From: Campylobacteraceae bacterium
GTDB taxonomy: Bacteria; Campylobacterota; Campylobacteria; Campylobacterales; Sulfurovaceae
Length of the DNA: 9,552 nucleotides
Direction: 5' to 3'
Assembly: GCA_027030605.1 (NCBI GenBank)
Contig: JALVEV010000180.1
Span: forward strand, 1-9,552
The stretch's first letter is position 1. Each line of letters starts with the position of its first letter. Under the pieces are notes generated by a model that worked only from the letters and a program-made list of their open reading frames with translations, did not search any database and was not told where the DNA came from. The position numbers and the translations under genes are program-made. Shown here piece after piece: positions 6,458 to 9,552 of the stretch.

Positions 6458-8146
6458 AAAAAACTTGAAAATTTTGTCTTTTGGATTTTACAATCTAAGT
6501 TTAGGAAAGCAATGGTAATCATACTTACTATTGTAGCATTTTTTGCTTCTCTGCTTATGTTTCCATCTAAAGCTGTATTAGCAAGAATGCTTCCTGGAAA
6601 GAGTGCCAATACATACTCTGTATATGTAGATACTCCAACAGGTAGTTCCATTTATGAGACCAAAAAGGTAACCCAATGTGTATCTGATATTTTACGAAAA
6701 GAGAAAGAGGTTATAAATATGTCTATACATTATGGACATGGTATTCCTCTTGACTATGCAGGACTAGTTAAAGGCTCAGCTATGAAACGTACTGAAAATG
6801 TTGCAGAGATAGCAGTAAACCTAACTCCTAAAGAGGAGAGAGAAGAGCCATCTTTTCTTATGGTAAGTCGTCTTCGTCCTATTATAAAGGGTAGTTGTGA
6901 ATCTGTTGTTCCTGGTACAACTATTAAGATGATAGAGCAACCAGCAGGTCCTCCTACTCTTGCTTCTATTGTAGTAGAGGTTCATGGAGACGACCTTGAA
7001 CATATACGTAAACTATCTGTTGAGGTAGCAAATATCTTAAAAGATACAAAAGATTTGGTAGATGTTGATGTTATGGCTGATGATATCTATAAAAAATATA
7101 AACTTGTTCCAGATAGTGAAAAGATTGCACGTTCAGGGCTAGGAATTGAGCAGGTTAATAATATTTTATACCTTGCATTTGAGGGAATGGCTATTGCTAC
7201 TAAAAACTCAACCAATCGCTCTGTTCAGATTCCTATCTTTTTAGTATTAAGCGAGGAGACTAAAGAGTTAAAAGACAAAAGTGCAGATGCAATTCGCTCA
7301 AAACTTGCTTCACTCAATCTTATGAACCAAAGAGGTATGATGGTTCCTCTTACAGAGGTTGTAGATATTGTTCAAGTTGACTCAACCCCTGGTATTATGC
7401 ATAAAGATTTAGATAGAGTAATTAATGTTATTGCAGAGACAGACAATGTTTCACAAGTCTACCCTCTTTTAGATGCTAGAGAGAAGATGATGAAGTATTT
7501 TGAAAAAGAGTATAAGGTAGAGACAGCTCCTATTTCAACTTATATGTTTGACCTTATCTTAACAGACAAAAAGACAGGAGAAAAGTTCTTGCTTCGTTGG
7601 GATGGTGAGATGAAAGTTACTTTAGATACCTTTAGAGACTTAGGTGCTGCCTTTATTGCTGCGTTGGTGCTTATCTTCTTCTTGCTAGTTATCTACTATA
7701 AGAGTTTTGCACTAAGTGGTATTATTTTAGGTGGTTCATTCCTCTCTCTTATTGGGGTTATTGTTGGACACTGGGTTGCTGACTTGGTAACAGTAAATAC
7801 CTTCTTCCTTACTGCAACATCACTTATTGGGTTTATTGCTCTTATGGGAATTAGTTCAAGAAACTCTCTACTACTTATTGACTTTGCAATGAGTCTAATT
7901 AGCGAAGAGGGAATGGAGAAAAAAAGAGCTATTGCACATGCAACAGCTATTAGAGCTACACCTATCTTCTTGACTGCTGTTGCTATTATCTTAGGTTCTG
8001 CCCTACTTGCTAGTGACCCTATATTTGGTGGTCTTGGGGTTGCACTTATCTCTGGTACAGTAGCTGCTGTATTTGTCTCACTACTCTTTGTTCCTATCTT
8101 AATGGACAATGCAGAGGCATTAGTAAAAGGGAAAGAGGAGCTGTAA
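6455..8146 (+). CDS. RND efflux permease, C-terminal half (split gene)
   Basis: Second half of the RND transporter, 563 residues. It begins with a short amphipathic stretch (LENFVFWILQSKFRK) and TM7 at about 19-36. The second periplasmic porter domain runs to about residue 395 and includes EQPAGPPTLASIVVEVHG, close to the PPGPP-type segment of RND family members. TM8 (about 397-416) through TM12 follow. TM10 holds GISSRNSLLLIDFA, with Arg469 where AcrB has its relay Lys940. Alone it lacks TM1-TM6 and the first porter domain, so it should pair with the preceding half; three copies of each would make one trimeric pump. The pieces match the normal RND halves cleanly and total 1,123 residues. It could instead be a single gene broken by one nonsense mutation or a sequence error, but the strong ribosome site and the start right at the junction favour a true split. 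Last gene of the operon. Confidence 0.88.
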   Translation: MKKLENFVFWILQSKFRKAMVIILTIVAFFASLLMFPSKAVLARMLPGKSANTYSVYVDTPTGSSIYETKKVTQCVSDILRKEKEVINMSIHYGHGIPLDYAGLVKGSAMKRTENVAEIAVNLTPKEEREEPSFLMVSRLRPIIKGSCESVVPGTTIKMIEQPAGPPTLASIVVEVHGDDLEHIRKLSVEVANILKDTKDLVDVDVMADDIYKKYKLVPDSEKIARSGLGIEQVNNILYLAFEGMAIATKNSTNRSVQIPIFLVLSEETKELKDKSADAIRSKLASLNLMNQRGMMVPLTEVVDIVQVDSTPGIMHKDLDRVINVIAETDNVSQVYPLLDAREKMMKYFEKEYKVETAPISTYMFDLILTDKKTGEKFLLRWDGEMKVTLDTFRDLGAAFIAALVLIFFLLVIYYKSFALSGIILGGSFLSLIGVIVGHWVADLVTVNTFFLTATSLIGFIALMGISSRNSLLLIDFAMSLISEEGMEKKRAIAHATAIRATPIFLTAVAIILGSALLASDPIFGGLGVALISGTVAAVFVSLLFVPILMDNAEALVKGKEEL

Positions 8147-8161
8147 GCTCTCTCTTTTCCC
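8129..8161 (+). terminator. Possible hairpin at the end of the efflux operon
   Basis: GGGAAAGAGGAGCT (8129-8142), GTA, then AGCTCTCTCTTTTCCC (8146-8161) form an interrupted stem of about 14 pairs with two single-base bulges. It spans the stop codon of the last efflux gene. There is no U-run directly after it (CTCACCCAAC follows), so it may be a weak or Rho-assisted terminator or a 3' end-stabilising stem. Confidence 0.4.
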
Positions 8162-8383
8162 TCACCCAACTCCTCCTCTTAGCTCACTCCTATTCATCCT
8201 CAAGCCGTGCCAATAAATTAGCGAGGCTAAAGCCTTCGATTCCATTAATAATCGGAGTGTTAGACCCGAACCATTTGGTCTAGAATAGCTATATGAACAA
8301 GAGAAAAAATATAGCGATAAGGTTAAGAAGTTTATAAAAGTAATATATAGGAGGTAAAAAGATTAAAAATAGAAGAGTCGTCA
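8162..8383. other. Non-coding gap with clustered inverted repeats, no gene recognised
   Basis: No start-to-stop gene is supported on either strand. The first part is strongly pyrimidine-rich on the plus strand. From about 8171 to 8280 the G+C is about 45 percent by my count, visibly above the AT-rich surroundings. Four small inverted repeats lie in a row: 8224-8235 (AGGCT/AGCCT), 8237-8254 (CGATT/AATCG), 8261-8282 (TAGACC/GGTCTA) and 8288-8315 (GCTATAT/ATATAGC). A perfect AGGAGG sits at 8349-8354 with no ATG, GTG or TTG start at usable distance. On the minus strand 8199-8281 can be read as about 28 codons ending in LANLLARLEDE-stop, but an in-frame stop lies just upstream. It may be a remnant of a mobile or duplicated sequence, or a structured RNA. 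Confidence 0.45.
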
Positions 8384-8408
8384 GAAGAGAAAACTATTTC
8401 TTCTCTTC
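8384..8408 (-). terminator. Possible terminator of the minus-strand FixH operon
   Basis: GAAGAGAA (8384-8391) and TTCTCTTC (8401-8408) make an 8-bp stem with a 9-base loop that contains the TAG stop of the 37-residue gene. On the minus strand it is followed, after a short spacer, by T-rich sequence (8379-8357 region). The stem is weak in G+C, so confidence is limited. Confidence 0.35.
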
Positions 8409-8507
8409 ATCCTCCTCACTGCCTTTGCCAATTAGATACTTACCATACATCATCCCTATAACCACAAAGACAACAGTAAGATAGACTACCCAAGGTTCTC
8501 TGTTCAT
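8394..8507 (-). CDS. Small single-span membrane protein, 37 residues, function unknown
   Basis: ATG at 8507-8505, stop TAG at 8396-8394. The protein starts MNREPWVVYLTVVFVVIGMM, has one membrane segment at about residues 7-25, and ends in a charged, mostly acidic cytoplasmic-type tail (GKGSEEDEEKK). It begins two bases after the stop of the FixH-like gene and has GAGAGGAG (8520-8513) at good distance, so it is almost surely translated as the last gene of that operon. By position it resembles the small membrane proteins that accompany cbb3 oxidase assembly genes (CcoS or CcoQ type), but it lacks sequence features that would let me name it as either. Too short for most gene callers. Confidence 0.65.
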   Translation of the reverse strand: MNREPWVVYLTVVFVVIGMMYGKYLIGKGSEEDEEKK

Positions 8508-8509
8508 AA

Positions 8510-9082
8510 CTACTCCTCTCTTGGTGTATTTGTTTTAATGTAAAAATAACCTACATCATTAGAAATTTTTATGACTCCTTGAATATTCCAATTACCTGAA
8601 ATATCAACTTTAGCTGTAGTCTTATATACTCCATTTTCATAAGTAAACCTATTTAAATCTATATCATTCGTATCAACAATAGGTCTTGTAATTTGAAACG
8701 TTACATTTGCATCAGAAACAACCTCTTGACTCTTTTTATCTCGAATAGTAAGAGATAGAGTATTAACTCCAACCTTTAAGAGATTTTGATTGCTACTCTT
8801 TTTTTCAAGTGAACGTTGTCCAAGAAATGCATCTTTAATCTCCATCCCCATAGTTTTTTCATTGATTTTAACTTTTACATCATAAATCTGATTAAAATGG
8901 TTATTTTGTAACATCATTTTATTAAAATCTTCATCAACATTATGGTAAGAGCTTAAAAAGCTTTTATCATCATATACTGGCGTATCTACTGCACTCTTTA
9001 TAGTCCATATAATCATACTAAAAGTAAAACCAAAAATAATAAAGAAAAAAGCCAACCAGAAGTGGTATTTTTGAATTTTCAT
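8510..9082 (-). CDS. FixH-like membrane protein (cbb3 oxidase assembly family)
   Basis: 190 residues from the ATG at 9082-9080. One N-terminal membrane span (about residues 5-28, FWLAFFFIIFGFTFSMIIW) anchors a periplasmic domain. The domain has a FixH-like layout: a TPVYDDKSFLSSYHNVDEDFNK segment after the span, then beta-strand-rich sequence (LSLTIRDKKSQEVVSDANVTFQITRP) and a closing GVYKTTAKVDISGNWNIQGVI segment. FixH/CcoH proteins help assemble or mature cbb3-type cytochrome oxidase. Family assignment is by eye, so moderate. AGGAG (9095-9091) lies eight bases before this ATG and overlaps the stop of the upstream gene; a TTG one codon earlier (9085) is the alternative start. It lies between a TPM-domain gene and the 37-residue gene, all on the minus strand and nearly touching, hence one operon. 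Confidence 0.7.
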   Translation of the reverse strand: MKIQKYHFWLAFFFIIFGFTFSMIIWTIKSAVDTPVYDDKSFLSSYHNVDEDFNKMMLQNNHFNQIYDVKVKINEKTMGMEIKDAFLGQRSLEKKSSNQNLLKVGVNTLSLTIRDKKSQEVVSDANVTFQITRPIVDTNDIDLNRFTYENGVYKTTAKVDISGNWNIQGVIKISNDVGYFYIKTNTPREE

Positions 9083-9093
9083 CAACTAAACTC

Positions 9094-9552
9094 CTACTTT
9101 TTAGATTTAAGTACAGCTATAGTATAGGCTATTAGACCAAGAACAATAATAGTGTACATCATAACTCTCCATATTGTAGAGGTTACTGTACCTGCACTTC
9201 CAATACTTGACTTCAACTCTACGCCTCTGTTTTCTGCAATTTTGTCTGTAATGGCTGCATATCCATTAAACATTGCAGCAGAGACTTTAGCATACATGCT
9301 ATTTTTGTCTTTTGATGCTAGAAGTGGAACAATATATCTATCTAAGATTTCATCTTTATCTAACACTCCAGTAAGGTCACTACTTGTTATTAGATTTATA
9401 TGTGTATCTTCTAGTGAAGTTGTTAAAAGTACAAAGGGATTTTTTAACTCTTTTGTAATATTACTTTCATAAGATTTAATAAATTCCATTTTACTTTTAG
9501 TGCTACTAAATTTTCTATCTCTATAACTCTCTTTAGCATAGATATAAACAGA
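9094..9552 (-). CDS. TPM-domain protein, membrane-anchored, C-terminal part (5' end outside window)
   Basis: The frame is open to the window edge (SVYIYAKESYRDRKF upstream of the ATG at 9489), so that ATG is most likely internal and the gene continues beyond 9552. About 152 residues are seen, stop TAG at 9096-9094. The segment KNPFVLLTTSLEDTHINLIT, then DLTGVLDKDEILDRYIVPLL and SMYAKVSAAMFNGYAAITDKIA, follows the order of the TPM domain (Pfam TPM_phosphatase): a central strand, a 'G(V/I)L...I....I.P.l' helix start and a final helix. Near the C-terminus is one membrane span (about IWRVMMYTIIVLGLIAYTIAV) with a short KSKK tail, which would place the TPM domain in the periplasm. TPM domains have varied roles, including photosystem repair and respiratory complex assembly. 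Here it lies directly upstream of the FixH-like gene, with two start codons' worth of spacing. Confidence 0.6.
   Translation of the reverse strand, partial: SVYIYAKESYRDRKFSSTKSKMEFIKSYESNITKELKNPFVLLTTSLEDTHINLITSSDLTGVLDKDEILDRYIVPLLASKDKNSMYAKVSAAMFNGYAAITDKIAENRGVELKSSIGSAGTVTSTIWRVMMYTIIVLGLIAYTIAVLKSKK

Noticed and set aside
6391..6651. 86-codon minus-strand frame across the junction of the permease halves
   Set aside because: Antisense shadow with no recognisable domain; the sense frame is clearly coding on both sides.
7696..8169. 157-codon minus-strand frame opposite the C-terminal permease half
   Set aside because: It is the antisense of a conserved membrane region; its composition (Ser/Ala/Ile/Pro) mirrors the sense codons, with no family resemblance.
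8164..8265. Possible integron attC site (ACCCAAC ... GTTAGAC)
   Set aside because: The two boxes fit the loose consensus but are not complementary to each other as in real attC sites, and no integrase or cassette is present.
8215..8295. tRNA-like T-loop (GGTTCGGGTC on the minus strand)
   Set aside because: No acceptor, D or anticodon arm can be folded around it.
9152..9472. 106-codon plus-strand frame opposite the TPM-domain gene
   Set aside because: The minus strand carries the domain pattern, the operon spacing and ribosome site; the plus frame is its shadow.

Overview
The window comes from an AT-rich bacterial chromosome. Gene content and protein style suggest a Campylobacterota (epsilonproteobacterial) organism of the Sulfurimonas/Sulfurovum/Arcobacter kind: the TolC-family protein, the FixH-like protein and the TPM-domain protein all look like that group. 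This placement is an inference from protein character, not from a marker gene.

Layout. (1) Positions 1-904, plus strand: the 3' part of serA (D-3-phosphoglycerate dehydrogenase, serine synthesis). (2) 919-2295, minus strand: hemN (oxygen-independent coproporphyrinogen III dehydrogenase), converging on serA, with a 14-bp perfect hairpin shared by the two 3' ends. (3) 2296-2538: a divergent regulatory region with a near-consensus FNR-type box (2349-2362), placed as for a class II activator of a hemN promoter, plus two forward -10 elements. (4) 2539-8146, plus strand: a tight four-gene tripartite efflux operon made of a TolC-family outer-membrane protein, a short periplasmic adaptor, and an RND permease encoded as two consecutive half-length genes in the same frame, separated by one TAG directly followed by ATG. 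(5) 8147-8393: a non-coding stretch, locally GC-richer and full of small inverted repeats. (6) 8394-9552, minus strand: a 37-residue single-span membrane protein, a FixH-like membrane protein (cbb3 oxidase assembly family) and the 3' part of a TPM-domain protein that runs out of the window.

How the genes fit together. The four efflux genes should form one envelope-spanning pump: the two half-permeases together supply the 12 membrane helices and both periplasmic porter domains, the adaptor bridges, and the TolC-like protein forms the exit duct. The substrate cannot be read from the sequence. The flanking minus-strand genes have a low-oxygen respiration flavour (anaerobic heme synthesis, cbb3 oxidase maturation), and the efflux operon sits between them on the opposite strand, possibly as an insertion.

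The most notable item is the split RND permease, whose N-terminal half also ends in a His/Cys/acidic cytoplasmic tail. No CRISPR array, tRNA, rRNA, transposase or complete insertion sequence was seen.
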